DNA of 64,000 nucleotides from Armigeres subalbatus (Eukaryota; Arthropoda; Insecta; Diptera; Culicidae): NCBI RefSeq assembly GCF_024139115.2, contig NW_026942444.1, positions 62,001-126,000 of the forward strand. Reading direction: 5' to 3'. Below are positions 11,016 to 23,252 of this stretch, one piece after another (positions within the stretch are counted from its first letter, which is position 1; every line of letters begins with the position of its first letter). A program made the position numbers and the translations under genes. Under the pieces are notes generated by a model. The model searched no databases. It was not told where the DNA came from and saw only the letters and a list, made by a program, of their open reading frames with translations.

Positions 11016-12202
11016 CTACCCGTTGACGAGCGGCAAAATTTGTTTGTGAATTGTGGTGGGTATGAATTGCTCGACCGGTAACCGGTTTCGAAATTTGAGC
11101 GTTTGAAAAATTTCTACCCGTCGAATCTGGGATCCGATTGGAATTTCCGCCATCAATTTTGCACGGAATTCAAAACTTTTTGCGTGAAGGGCATTCCCAG
11201 AAATTGGATTTATGATTCCCCACAATTTGCGCACTTAAATTTATTGGAATCTTCTCTCACAGGACATGCGTCCTTGGCGTGAGAGGTTCCACCACAAATC
11301 ATGCATTTAGCATCCATGTGACAATGTTTGGTTCCATGACCCCACTTTTGGCACTTACGGCACTGGGTAGGGTTTTGGAAATTTCCCCCAGGCCTGCGGA
11401 AATGTTCCCATGTAACACGGACATGAGACATAATACAGGCCTTTTCCAAACTTTTCATATTATTTAGTTCACTTTTCACGAGAGGAGCCGGCCAAGGGCC
11501 GAAAATCTCGTTAATAAAGATAAATAATAATAATAATAAGTTCACTTTTGTTAAAATGAACTAAATAAAATTCTTGAGAAATGCCCCTCTGGGAAGTACC
11601 AGAATGGGATTTCTTTTTCATCTTAATTACTTGGACTGGTGAAAATCCAAGTAATTGAGAAATTTCAATTTTAATCTCATCCAGTGATTTGTCATCACTG
11701 GGGAGACCTTTCAAGACGACTTTGAACAATCGCTCAGTTTTGTCGTCGTATGTGAAGAATTTATGGCGCTTCTCAGTTAAATAGTGAAGAAGACGTTTGC
11801 GATCGTCAAATGATCCCGGCAAAACGCGGCAGTCACCCTTCCTAGCAATCTGAAATGAAACCTTGATCCCCTGAAGGTTATTCAAGATTTCATTCCGAAA
11901 GCCAGAAAACTCGGCAACAGATACCACAATTGGCGGAATCCTTTGTTTCTTCGCATGAATCGAATCACCTGGGCTAAAGGTAGATTCGATTTGCTCAATT
12001 TCATCATTAATCAAATCGAACTGATTGCTCAGTTCGATAGGAGAAGAAACAATGTCAACATTAGATTTAGAAGGAATATCTGAATTCTCCAGCTTCCTTC
12101 TATTTTTCCGCGCTTGGGCAGGACGGTCTTGAAACCTTGTTTCTTTGAAGGAAGTGGAGAATTCAGAGACTCCCCCTTCCTCTTGTTTTTGTTAATACTC
12201 AT
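11016..12202 (-). pseudogene. Juan-like ORF1 (gag-like, CCHC fingers)
   Basis: The likely start ATG is at 12202-12200 (MSINKNKRKGES), just after the 5' UTR. A frameshift occurs within the first ~60 codons. The central part (12014-11511) is typical ORF1 with an RRM-like region (ERLFKVVLKGLPSDDKSL). Further downstream are CRKCQKWGHGTKHC, CMICGGTSHAKDAC and KCANCGES, which are zinc-knuckle motifs. An ATT/AAT expansion near 11520-11540 accompanies another frame break. RNA-binding function is by family. Confidence 0.75.
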
Positions 12203-12483
12203 TGCTGAGCGTGGAGACGTGACCTTCTAAGAGGTTTTTCCCAGAACGGTGTCCCTGCAGGATTACCACCGCTTGTCGGAATTTTACTTCCGCAAACGGG
12301 TCCAACGTAAAACGAAGGCACGGGTCCTTGCAAAGATCGTAACGGGATCAGTGGGTACAAATAGCGCTAAGAAGCACCGTTGAAATTAAAATAGCTTCGG
12401 GTAGTATTAAAAACTTCCTTCCGCAAAGAGAGAAAGAACCGCACAGCACGAAAGCACGATGCGGTCTGATGTAATGGCAGCTT

Positions 12484-12888
12484 GTTAAGTCAGGCCAAAG
12501 CAACACCGGACAGTCGTGTGATTGAATTGATGGCAAAAAGGCCTTCTGAAGTCACTTCTCCTTGTATATTTGTCCATTTATGGTCGCGATGAAAACTTTA
12601 GTTTTCTTTCCACAACTGCAGATGCTTTGACACCATCAATTTGTGGGCAATCTTGCCTGCATATGCATATTTGAATTTTCCTAGGGCATTACCCTTCCGT
12701 TTGGCAAGGTAAAACTTGTGTCCCGAGAATTGAAAGTCAATTTTTATATTAATTTCATTGCTCATCAAAATACATCAATTGTATTTCGTCAGAACTTGCT
12801 CGACCAGCATTCTTGCGCGATGTTTGGCAACCAGGTTCTGTTTCTGGGTCCTTTTGGGACGCTTACTGACATCATACGACTTGAAACC
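12484..12888 (-). pseudogene. DD37E mariner-like transposase remnant, piece 2 (central part)
   Basis: The - strand encodes GFKSYDVSKRPKRTQKQNL, then KHRARMLVEQVLTKYN, then the first catalytic region. There the expected MDDE-type motif is degraded to ILMSNEIN, so the first Asp is lost. Next come FSGHKFYLAKRKG and, after frame shifts, PVLLWPDLTSCHY, which carries the second catalytic Asp. Counting residues across the two retrotransposon insertions gives exactly 37 between this Asp and the Glu of piece 4, the DD37E signature known from mosquito ITmD37E elements. Stops and shifts show it is a pseudogene. Confidence 0.75.
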
Positions 12889-14815
12889 TGGGGTGACATT
12901 GCGCATCTCGAATCGAATCACTCGATTCGTACGTTTTTGAATTCGTTTCGAAAAAATTGCGGCATTATGTATTTCGTTCGACTTCATTCAGTCGCAGTAC
13001 AAGATTTCGAATGGTGCTGTACTAGCTCAATCGAGTGTGTTCTGTCAAACGAAATGTAAACAGAGAGAATAAGAGATAGCTGTCTCCGTGTTTAGTATGC
13101 CGCCCGCTGGAGAGACAACCTTCAGCGCATGCCGAATGTGAGTAAACAGAGAGAATAAAAGTAATTTCATCTGCGTGTAGCATGTTGCCTGTTGGAAAGG
13201 CATCCTTCAGGGCATGAATGTGCAGTTAGTTTATAAACTAGCAAATTGTGCTCAATTACTATAAAAAGCAATATTATTTATTGAGCAGTTGCAAATTGTT
13301 TTGTAAATTGAGATATTGTTACGACATAAATTATAAATTTTATGTTTATTCGAGTTTATGCCACAGATCCAATGTTGAGTTAAATAATTTAAAGCTAAAG
13401 AAGGATTCGATAATAAATTACTTTTATATTTCCATGTGTTTTCGTTTTTTATTTAACTCAACTATTTTTACGTAGATTTTGGAATTTACACGTTTTTACG
13501 CAGATTTCGGGATAATTAGAGATTGCATATTGTCTGGAAACTATAATCCGGAGATCCGCTAGTGCCGGACACATAAGGCATTTAACGAAAACTCTCTTAT
13601 TATCCGGATTATGTTTTATTGTGTACCATATACACAAAATATGATCATTAATGATTCATACAAACTATATTTGAGCATTTGAACACGTTTTTGGACGATG
13701 TATTTTGATGAAATTTTTCACGGTTAAGAAGGTGTCCCCAAATACCGGACACTATTGCATCATGTTCAAATATGACCAACTTCCTATTACATAAGTAAAG
13801 ACATCATTTAGAAAAATATTATTTTTCACCTGCTTCAAGTTGTAGATATTAACAGGTGTTAGTAGAGCTTATTTAACTCTCCAGCTCAATTTCTTACATC
13901 CTACTCAAAATTCCCTCAATATTCAATGACATCTTCAATTTTTGTTTCTGCTTATTTCTATGGCTTTCTGATATCTCAGCAAGTAAAAACAATTAAAAAA
14001 AACCATATATACATTAAATATCTATCCAATCATGATCGCAATTTGAAATATGCCTAATATTGAACAACTCGACATAATCAGAATGCATCCGATTGATATT
14101 AATATTGTTGATTCAAACCTTCTAAAATAAGGCGAAATATGATTTTTTTGACATTTTTGTTCAATTTCAAATTTTGTACAAAGTTTACAACATGACGATC
14201 TGATATTCCCAGGCTACTATCATGCTATTGTTTTGCCCATCGCCAAATCGTAGCCAGGATGTCCCGGGCACAATTTTTTTTCATACTACTTTTCAATGAT
14301 GACAGCGGTCTATGTCTATTGATGATGATGACACCGCGCTTGTCACAGGGTCGGATATTCCATACAGGTAAAGTACTTTTCAATAGCTTTCTTTTGTACT
14401 ACGTAAGATAATGGAGGGATCTCTGCAAGTGCCGTTTTAAGATGTGTCCGGTATTGGGAGATGTCCGGCGCTGGGGGATCTCCCCCTATACTAGTGACAT
14501 TCAAGATACAATAATGAAACATTTATTCTCTTCCCGTATAGAAATAATAACAAATATAATGAAAAACTTTTAGCAAGAAATGACTCTCGAACAACATTCG
14601 AAAGCTATAAAGGTGACGAGTGTTTTTCATTCGACTTGAGTCGTTTTTCAGTGTGCTAACGAGTTTCCATAATGCCAAAACATCTCGTAATTCTTGTACC
14701 TCCTCGAGCATACTCGAACGATGAGTCGTTTTCGAGATCGAATCGAAAACCGTAATTCCAAACATGTTCGACTCGATAGAAATACGTTCGAATCGAGATG
14801 CGCAATGCCACCCCT
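12889..14815. mobile_element. TIR element 'C', copy 1 (non-autonomous), with inner insertion
   Basis: The terminal inverted repeats read GGGGTGACATTGCGCATCTC at the left and GGGGTGGCATTGCGCATCTC inverted at the right, continuing with Asp-Glu-free, TCGAATCG-rich sequence. A second copy in inverted orientation is at 42645-44211. The two share ~1 kb of interior, including a duplicated 'gtaaacagagagaataa' motif. No clear target duplication is visible. The flanking transposase pieces 1 and 2 lack the segment expected between them, which suggests insertion with a target deletion. The interior holds another element at 13543-14490. No transposase was recognised. Confidence 0.65.
13543..14490. mobile_element. 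TIR element inserted in element C copy 1
   Basis: Bounded by TCCGGAGATCCGCTAGTGCC at the left and, inverted at the right, related GGGGGAGATC...AGCGCCGGACA. 'ta' dinucleotides lie at both edges. This block is absent from copy 2 of element C, where flanking sequences are continuous (gacaatatgcaa). Interior (~950 bp) has no recognised coding. A TA target suggests the Tc1/mariner superfamily, by inference. Confidence 0.5.
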
Positions 14816-15008
14816 GTTGTTTCTGGTCGTATGTTCCACTTCTACGATTGTTTTGTGCTACGCGATCCAGCAATAGTGTTTCCCGATAACGTTTGACAGT
14901 TTTTACAGTCAATTTCGCTAATTTTAGATACTTTGAAATCATTCCTCCTGACCATGTTGGATTTCCAACATGAGTGTGCAAAATTTGTTCCCATCTCTCG
15001 CGTTCCAT
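14816..15008 (-). pseudogene. DD37E transposase remnant, piece 1 (N-terminal HTH)
   Basis: The - strand ATG at 15008 starts MERERWEQILHTHVGNPTWS, then GGMISKYLKLAKLTVKTVKRY, a helix-turn-helix pattern of the kind found at the N-terminus of mariner-like transposases. It ends at KQQ, where element C begins. The frame is open upstream (about 47 further codons), so the true start may be earlier. Pieces 1-4 lie in order on one strand, which supports one original element. Confidence 0.65.
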
Positions 15009-16040
15009 TTTCGATAACTTTTGAACGTGAGCATCAATACTGATGAAACTTTCACCATAAATTAAACCAACCTTCCGCAACGATGTGATGTATTTTACTT
15101 CTTGGTACGGCCACCAGAGGCGCCGCAGTAATTGGAAAGAAACGGCCAAATACTAAGTGGATCGAGCTTCATGCCCAGCGTTTGAGATTGGCTGTGAAAA
15201 ATCACCGAAGAGAGCTAGGTCCCCAGTTGCTTCAGCAAAAATGTCGGCTACCTAGGAAAAATATTGGAGGTCAAGTTTGACTATATCCTGAAGACCTAGA
15301 TATCCAAAACCTTGGGAAGATTTTGCTTCTGACAGATTTGATTTCTTTCTTTTCTGATTTCTTTCTGCGGATGAATCTGAAATATTTAGATCGTATACCA
15401 CATTATTTAATAAATCTGAACACTCAATCAAGTTTAGTCATCTTGATCGTTGAGTCAGTGATCTGTTTTCTGGAATACGAGATGCTCAAGGTTCTAAAAA
15501 ACGTTCTCGAATACAGCCCACGGTATCTACCAAATCAACCAAGGCTTATGTAAAGTCTTCATCATCCACCCAATCCAGTCCAATAGGCACATGCGCATCA
15601 TTTAAATATAATACAGTCGGTATTGAAATGTGGAACAGAAGTTCTTGAAAAATTGTTCGAAAAGACTATCAAAGTGTCCGTGAAAATATTTTAGTATGGC
15701 ATCATTCGTTTCAACGGTTCGATATCGAGTCTAATGTCGTTTTCGGTGCACCGGATCCGCTCTAACAGCTGTCAAAACTTTCGGTTATTCGTTCCAGCCC
15801 CCTGAAACGGCTGTCATCTGCATACAACATGATTGAAGCCGAAAACTTGGTGCTAAGCTTGGTGCTAGCTGTCAAGCAGTGGCTTTAAGCACGGAACACA
15901 GTGACGCATGCGACAATATCGCTCGAGAAGAAATTTAATTCGAATAAAAAAAATAAAGAAACAGTTTTTTCAAAATCGTTAAAATATGTTTCATTAATGT
16001 ATTGCAATCGTTAATTTCAGATACACATGTTTCGTTATAG
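15009..16040. other. No gene recognised; probable flank of the transposase remnant
   Basis: Open frames here are short and unconserved. The first ~150 bp may still belong to the old DD37E element. No terminal repeat, tRNA or promoter was recognised. 'ggtgctaagcttggtgctagc' is a short local duplication near 15850. Confidence 0.3.
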
Positions 16041-16042
16041 CG

Positions 16043-16205
16043 CAAAAGTTATCAGCACTGTATTTGTCACAATAACAAATTCCAAATTATTGATAATAAC
16101 AAATTTGTCAAGTCTGCCTGATACTCATGTCGACATCATAACGGTTTGATAGATGTCTGAAGGAATTTGACAAATATTTGGCATTGTGATTAAAAGTGGG
16201 CCTTT
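16043..16205. mobile_element. Diverged MITE with TTTGTCA termini
   Basis: Left sequence 'cactgtatttgtcac' and right 'gacaaatatttggcattgtg' form imperfect inverted repeats. Internal words (catctatcaga/atagatgtctga) match the better-preserved element at 51829-51978. It appears to be an older copy of the same family. Confidence 0.4.
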
Positions 16206-16807
16206 AATTTCTAATGCATCGTTCTGTTAAAAAAACAAATTTTTGCAAGTAGAAAAAATAAGACTGCAAACCAATTATTTGATTGATCAGCAGTAATTTA
16301 TTTTTCCTCCAAATTTAAGAACACTATTCTCGTTGGAATCTGAAGCAAAATAAAAAAAAACGCTGGTATCTCCAGCAGTTTTCTGTTCATGTTTAAATTT
16401 TATTTAAATAAATAAAAAAATTATTTATTCTGTTGCTCAGAATTGCAAAGTGCATTGATCCAAATTCCGTAGTTAAAATAACGCGTTTAATCGCCAAAAC
16501 ATACAAAATTTGCATCTCGTGATTCAATCTGCAGAAAATAGAACAAAGCTGTGCAACAGTTTTGAGCTTTTGAATCTGAACTTAAATTAATCTGAGGCAG
16601 CTGCTGGGAGAATGCATGTTTCAGATTCATATTAAAATTAAATGCAGCAGTACAATTTGAATCACTACTAATCTGATTTTATTCTTGGATTACTTAGGAT
16701 TCTTAAGATTAACTCATAATCGATAAAAATTCAAATGTTATACATTTGCGATATGAGCAGTATGGTTAGGTTTCTCGTCAGCTAAAAGATTTTTTTCCGG
16801 TGCATGA

Positions 16808-17004
16808 AAAGATATTTTAGTTACCAGATAAACATTGTCGCTGTCGTCGCTGTCCGGAACATCTTTTGCTGGCGAGGATAGGGGATCTAAATGTCAAAAT
16901 GGAAAAATACATACGATTTGACAGGTAGGTACCCAACATGTTTCGGACAGCAGAACAAAGGGAACTGAAGCGACAATCTTCATCTGGTAACTAAAATATC
17001 TTTT
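16808..17004. mobile_element. MITE with AAAGATATTTTAGTTACC termini, 9-bp duplication
   Basis: 197-bp element with inverted repeats AAAGATATTTTAGTTACCAG at both ends. It is flanked by a 9-bp direct repeat GGTGCATGA (16799-16807 and 17005-17013). A 9-bp duplication fits Mutator-like elements but is not diagnostic. Non-coding. Confidence 0.65.
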
Positions 17005-17013
17005 GGTGCATGA

Positions 17014-18825
17014 TTATTGGCAGCTCGATAGTTATTATTTTTAGTCTCTTGACTAAGTCAATTATGCTTCAAAAAACTATTATTCTGTCAACACACAAAT
17101 GGTCCAGTTTAAAGAAAATTTTTATCCAAAATGCGACATCCACTTCCAGTTGGATCAGATCTAAATGTAAAGAAAAAAGGTTCCAATCAAGGTTCCAATA
17201 GTGTTTCATAAAACACCTGTCGATGACACGTACAATGACTAGATTAATTTATCTTAATTTCGACGCCCACATTATAGTGAGCTCAAGTTTGTAACCAAAG
17301 AGTTAATGCGTCAAGATCAAATAGATGAATTAAGTTCGTCAACTGAAAAGTAGTTGCTGTCTCATATCTCATGGAGGCAGTTCAATAATTATCGTATAAT
17401 ATAGATTTACGTTTTAATGGTTTTGGGAGGTGCATCAGCCTTTTTTAAGACTGGGTATTTTTTAAATCTTCGAACTGGCACTGGCACAAGTTTAGGGTAA
17501 ATGTTGCATTTTGGATCCCTAGAGGAAGTGCTATATCCGCTTATATCTTTCAAATGAGACGTGTGATACAGCCTAAAATCACAAAATTTCATAGATGAAA
17601 GTCTTATTTATGAGAAGGAAGTTTGAAATGAACACCGGATGTTTATAAATAGCTTAGATTTTTAACTATCTGAAATGAAAATATTCTTCGTTTTGGAAAG
17701 TGCAACATATTTTGGACCCCCAAATGTACACATTTTGGACACCCCCCTTTTAGTCTGTTCAAAAATGAATTTTCAATTTGCACAGGTCATTTGAGCTAAA
17801 GCAAAGTCTTATCTTTCGATTGACATGCATCAATGAGAAGATTGCATCGATTTAAATTTGCAATTTCAACATGAACTGATTGTGTTCGTTCCAGTGTTGG
17901 GAAATGTACAGTAAAACACTGTGATTATGCGAATGTTTACATTTTATCCGATCAAATTTCACGCACCGCACAAACCGAAACAGTTTTCAAAAAAAAATGT
18001 ACGCCTCATTGTGACATTTTTTTTACCGATGAGGCAAACTGTTTGTATGTTCCTGCCTGCTGCTGCGTGAGAGTCGAGCCGTCGGTGCAGTCAGCAGATT
18101 TCTTGTTTCGGTTCGTGCGCAGCGCAAACAGAACAGATTCGAGTTTAATTGCCTGTGGCGCAAAGCCCAGAAAGAATGCTAGCCGTTGGTACTAATTCAT
18201 TAGTTCTAGTCTCTAAAATGAGCAAGGAGTAGAGAAATAATCATTTACCACCAAAAACGGTCATACGTCGTGAAATGAGTGTACAGAAACATTAATTGTG
18301 GGGAGAGAAAATAAAAAAATCATATGGTGACTGGCGTCTGCATGGTCGTGGCTGCTGCTGCGGCTGCCGTGTTTTTGTTTTTCTTTTACTTCGGGGCAGA
18401 TTTAATGATAAAAAGAAATGTCAACCGTTCCCGTCCCTGGTTCGTTCTGAGATATTCAATGATGTATGCTTTGAAGCGTAACGCATTGTAACGCTTGCCT
18501 TCTTGAAAAAATTGATTTCATCAACATTTCATCCAAATATCGTTATTTTCGCACATGAAACTAGTTAAACACATTCGCAGCAATCTTATTTGCATAAAGA
18601 CCATACGGGATTCAGCAGCGGCATTGAATTTAGTTCAGATATCAATAAAATGTCAACAGGAGGGTCCAAAATATGTAGGGGTCCAAATCAAGTTGGTTAC
18701 TCTAATTTTTCGGTAAATTTCCGGTCCAAGCATCCCTAAATTGTCAAAATCGAATGATAATTGTGGTCATCTACAGCATCTTACGAGCGCTAACGGTAGA
18801 AGTAGTTTGATTTAAAACGGAAAAC
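17014..18825. other. No gene recognised; possible diverged repeat
   Basis: Only short unconserved frames. 'atattttggacccc' near 17710 and its inverse near 18665 could be the ends of an old ~1-kb element, but homology between them is short. Poly-purine and poly-A stretches are otherwise unremarkable. Confidence 0.3.
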
Positions 18826-18837
18826 AGTACGAGGTTT

Positions 18838-19125
18838 AGGGGCCCTCCTTAGCCGTGCGGTAAGACGCGCGGCTACAAAGCAAGACCATGCTGAGGGTGG
18901 CTGGGTTCGATTCCCGGTGCCGGTCTAGGCAATTTTCGGATTGGAAATTGTCTCGACTTCCCTGGGCATAAAAGTATCATCATGTTAGCTTCATGATATA
19001 CGAATGCAAAAATGGTAACTTGGCTTAGAAACCACGCAGTTAATAACTGTGGAAGTGCTTAGTGAACACTAAGCTGCGAGGCGGCAATGTCCCAGTGGGG
19101 GATGTAATGCCAACGAAGAAGAAGA
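18838..19125 (+). mobile_element. Feilai-type tRNA-derived SINE
   Basis: Begins with a tRNA-like head containing an A-box (TTAGCCGTGCGGTAA) and a B-box (GGTTCGATTCC). A non-tRNA body follows, and it ends in a (GAA)n tail. Exact 12-bp target duplication AGTACGAGGTTT (18826-18837, 19126-19137). The body (gaggcggcaatgtcccagtg) is as I recall for Feilai, an Aedes SINE. Pol III transcription would run in + orientation, the same sense as the host gene. Confidence 0.85.
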
Positions 19126-19137
19126 AGTACGAGGTTT

Positions 19138-21230
19138 GACTTTTCTCATATTGTGTATCAAGTGTGATATCACAAAATAAAATTTGAAATCGAAAAATTG
19201 CGAAAAAACTGCTAACCGTTTTAAATCAAATTGCTCCTACAATTTTTGAGAAGAATTTTAAAACACTTCCGGTATGTTTCCTCGTGCATTTTTTTTTTTC
19301 AAATATTATCCTTAGACTTCCTCTTCTTCATGCAACCTGTATTCGCCAATAATGATAAATTCATGAGGATGATGATGATCGCTGCGATGACAAACGACAC
19401 AAGACAAAAGTCAAATAGATTACACCTTACCAGAACATGTTAAATTGTGGCGGCTATTGAAATTAATTTATTGTTCAAGTTATTGTTTTTTTTTTTGGTG
19501 ATAATTTCGGCTGATTTTGATGATAATTATTTATATTGTGGCAGCTATTACCGCACGTAAAATGCTGGATAAATGAAGAAAATAGAACAATATAACTTAA
19601 GTTATTGAAATTTAAATTTTCACGATCGAAAATCATTTTGCGATACATAATTAAATACCCGCGCGAAATATACGGTACAATATGAACGGAGCTTTAAACT
19701 TCAAGAACAGCACTAGCGCCACACCAACAAACGGTGGCTTCAAGAACTAGTGCTTGTTTCACGGGGTTGATTCGTTCAGGTTGGATCGCGATCCGCACCA
19801 GATCCGACCCAAAATGAATGAGGTTCGCTCTGCCGATTTATCGAGATCCAACATAGGTTCACCAATACATTCAAGCACAAACTGTCAAACTGGTGTTTAT
19901 GTTTACGCTAAAGGAAAATGAAAACGTAAAAGACACGGATGGGTATTTGATTTTGTTTGTTTCATTTGTTAAATTTATCAATTTTGTTGCTCTTCCACGC
20001 AAAAATGGATTATTTTAATTTTGTGCTGTCTTCAAGTTTCTCTGATGGTGAATCGGATTCAGATATCGACATATTTTTCGCTGATTACCTCAGATGATAG
20101 CTCCACTATAAACAAAATGAGGGTTGAAAATTTGGTTGAAAATGTGATTTATAAAATGCAGTGACGAGAAGGTAGGTCACTATTACGTTGTGTATTCGAA
20201 CATATGCTTTAGGTATAATTGCTCTATCAATGGGAAAATAGCGTACCAGAGTATCTGCCGCTATGAAGTTATTTATACCAAAATGTTCATACCATTATTT
20301 TATTCATTATTGCAGTCTGTGCATAATTTGTTCAAGGTTACGGATTTGAAGAATGATTATGTATTACCCCTGGCATTAACCATTTATAAGACTTTGGCAA
20401 TTATATTGCCATCAACAAATTTATAAATGGTTATTTATAAAAAAAAATCAAATGTTTATTTAGGAACAGTTTTTATACGAATTGAGCATTTTTTTTAGTG
20501 GAAGAAAGGTTTTTAGTTGTAATTCGTTAAAAAACCGACAAAGACATATTTTATCCCATTGATATTGATTATGTTGAATCTCCTGTTTAGATTATGTAGT
20601 GAAAGGTTATTTGCCTCTCTTGTATATTTGGTTTTTGCAGTTTTGACGAAATCGCAATTTATCCCAAAGGGTCTCCTCTTCTTGGGAGAAAAATAGCAAA
20701 AAATATTGCTGTTCAACTCTTGTACGATTTGTACGATTCCTTGTTTTAAAATAAAAAGCCCCAAATCTCAATAAATGTTGTATTGGATTTTTTACAAAGT
20801 GTTTCCATATTTTCTTGTTCTGTTCCATTTCAATGACATAATTGATAATTCAAATTTACTGTAACACAATCACTGTTACCCAAAAAGCCATATAGAATCA
20901 GCATAACAGTTTATCCTCCTAATTTATTGATGAAATAATAGTCATTTTAGTCATTAAACAATTAACAGAAGAAACGTCTGATTTCCCCCATAACTCATAA
21001 AACAAGAAAAAAATAACACTAATAACAAAATTCAATAGATAAAATATGTCTGTTTCTGCCAGCTGATAAAAATGCGAATTGAAAACAAAACAGATGATAG
21101 GGATTGAGTTCTCACTAATACCATCATACTGACTCGATCCCGATTCGTTTTTCGTTCGGTTATTCAGAGTTGGGTTCGGACCTGATCCAGGTTTAAAACC
21201 GAAAACGACATAAGAACATCAACTCATGGA
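19138..21230. other. No gene recognised
   Basis: AT-rich sequence with short open frames (up to ~80 codons) that have no recognised similarity. GATCC/GATCG-rich segments at 19760-19860 and 21130-21200 could be the two ends of a diverged element, but no convincing inverted repeat was found. Confidence 0.3.
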
Positions 21231-21478
21231 GGGTCAACTGTAGCTTGTTAAAGAATTAAATGATCCTACCAGCTCGATGGAACTGCTGGAATGTTTGTGA
21301 TGTTATGCACGAATATATCATTTAGGAATTGGTTGAACGGGTAGATCGTATGTTCAGAACTCCAGGACGTTTTATAGAACAAAAAATACTTGTAGTAGCT
21401 TGTAAAAATAATGAGTGAAATACTATTGGCTAAATGGACCTGCTGGGATGTTCAACGATGCGCGGACACATCGTTCAG

Positions 21479-23252
21479 GGGCCTGTAGCAGAATCGAAAT
21501 TTTACTAATAATATTAGTAGAGTAGCTTTTAACTTGTATTTTTCCGTTGCATAATGAATCTACAAGTATCAATTTACAAGTCTAATATTACAAGTGAAGG
21601 GCACTAATAATATTAGCAGAATTAACAAGTAACTGTTGCATAAAGAAAATATAAGTACAAATTATTAGCGTTGGCCAGTAGTTTCTTTTACAAGTATGAA
21701 TGGTGCTTTAATTTAATTTACAAGTAGCTTTTGTTTTATTATTTCAGCTGTGCAAAGTAAATATACATCGTTTTTGCCTTTCTCGTACCACTAAGTTGTA
21801 CCGAAAGGCTATCATTTCACTCCGAAAACGAACTTTTTATAGAAGCCTCTGAGACCCATAGTATTATATACCAATCGACTCAGCTCGACGAGCTGAGCAC
21901 ATGTCTGTCTATCCGTGTGTATGTGTGTGTGTGTATGTGTGTGTATGTGTGTGTGTATCTGTGTGCACAAAAGCTATAAAATACATTAGACAACTTTTCG
22001 TATAGTAATCCTTAACCGATTTTCTCGCAACAAGTTGCATTCGACAGGGGACAAAGCCTAGTTGATCACTATTGAATTTTATAACGATCGGTCATTGCGT
22101 TTAAAAGTTATGAAGAAAATGGTACATCGGACCATATAAACCCCATATAAGGTTGGTGTCTGAACTAAATGCGAGAAAGGCACCACCAACGCTAGGTGGT
22201 TTAATCTGGGTTTTTGCTTTTAACGACTTAACAGAGAAAAAAATTATTATTCAAAGTGCTTTAAATTGACATACAGTGAAATACTATGCACTAAGAATAA
22301 ATTTTTCGTTCCAATACAAAACTGAGAATTATGAAATTTTTCAAATAACTCTGGAGAAAGCAAAAATACTTTAAGTGCTGACATCAAGTATTCAAACGGT
22401 GGGGCGCTAACTACTCAAATGTGGGTTGTTTTCACGTATAATCGTACTTTGCCCCAATAACCCTATTTTATGTAAAATAACTCATATTACCCAAAGCAAA
22501 GTTTAGTAACTTTAGTTTACATAAAGATGACTTTATTCAACTCAAATGTGAGTTGTACTGAACATGTACTGAACAATCTCGGGTGGGCCCATGCATCTTG
22601 CCCTATTTTTGACAACAATCATGGAAAAGAAAGGAAAAATTACTAAATTTTTTAATAAAACTTTATGCAATATTATTATTAGTAAATATTTTGAACTTAA
22701 ATTTTGAAATTATTTATCTTTCAAGAAATCGCCTAAATTTAATAATAATTTCAACAATTTCAATTATTGGACTAAAAACAAAATCCAAACCCGCAAAACA
22801 CGTAAATTGAAACCCGCAAGTACAAATCGCCCAAATTAAAACCCATGTCAATCCCAAAATCCGCCTATAAAAACCACGTAAAAAATCACTTTTTTGTAAA
22901 AATGCCAATACCACGAAACCGGATTGAACCAAGGAATCAATAAATTAAAAAGAGAAGGATAATAAATCCGTGTTCCGTGTATACCTATCGCAGTATTCTA
23001 TGCACAAACTTGCAGAAAAACATAAACAAATCATTTATCGCCGTATTGACAGTGAACTGTCGGATGAATTTTGACAGGTAAATGAACCTGACAGACTTGT
23101 CATTTCAATCTTACTAATAATACAAGTACTAATATTATTAGTTGGCGAATTACTTTTATGCAACACAAATTACAAGAACTTGTAATTTTTTGACTTGTAA
23201 CTTTTGTAGCTAATATTATTAGTCTGATTATGCTACAGGGCCCAGGACTTGG
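21479..23252. mobile_element. TIR element, GGGCCTGTAGCA termini
   Basis: Left end GGGCCTGTAGCAGAATC; inverted right end GGGCCCTGTAGCATAATC. Both are followed by ACTAATAATATTAG and TTACAAGT-rich subterminal sequence. It splits a tandem-repeat unit. The duplication is short (AG or CAG) and uncertain. The interior carries a further MITE at 21775-22212 and no recognised coding. Confidence 0.6.
21775..22212. mobile_element. TTTTTGCCTTTCTCG MITE, copy 1
   Basis: Ends include TTTTTGCCTTTCTCGTAC and, inverted, a related GCGAGAAAGGCAC. The interior has a (GT)n microsatellite (~21911-21960), 'cagctcgacgagctgag' and an A/T-rich body. A second copy lies at 43190-43605 in the opposite orientation, and a one-ended fragment at 25370-25410. 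This is a dispersed mosquito repeat; the superfamily is not clear. Confidence 0.6.

Larger units (their letters stand above)
7843..12469 (-). mobile_element. Juan-like (Jockey clade) non-LTR retrotransposon, near full length
   Basis: Flanked by a 14-bp target-site duplication TGTAATGGCAGCTT (7829-7842 and 12470-12483). The 3' end is a poly(A) tail (T-run 7843-7862 on the + strand). A ~270-bp 5' UTR precedes ORF1, and ORF2 follows. The 4.6-kb size, layout and 5' UTR resemble the abundant mosquito Juan elements; the family name is from recognition, not a search. Frameshifts in both ORFs make this copy inactive. It is inserted in the DD37E transposase remnant. Confidence 0.85.

Noticed and set aside
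17690..18690. Possible ~1-kb element bounded by ATATTTTGGACCCC words
   Set aside because: The shared terminal word is short and flanking duplications were not found. Kept only as a remark.
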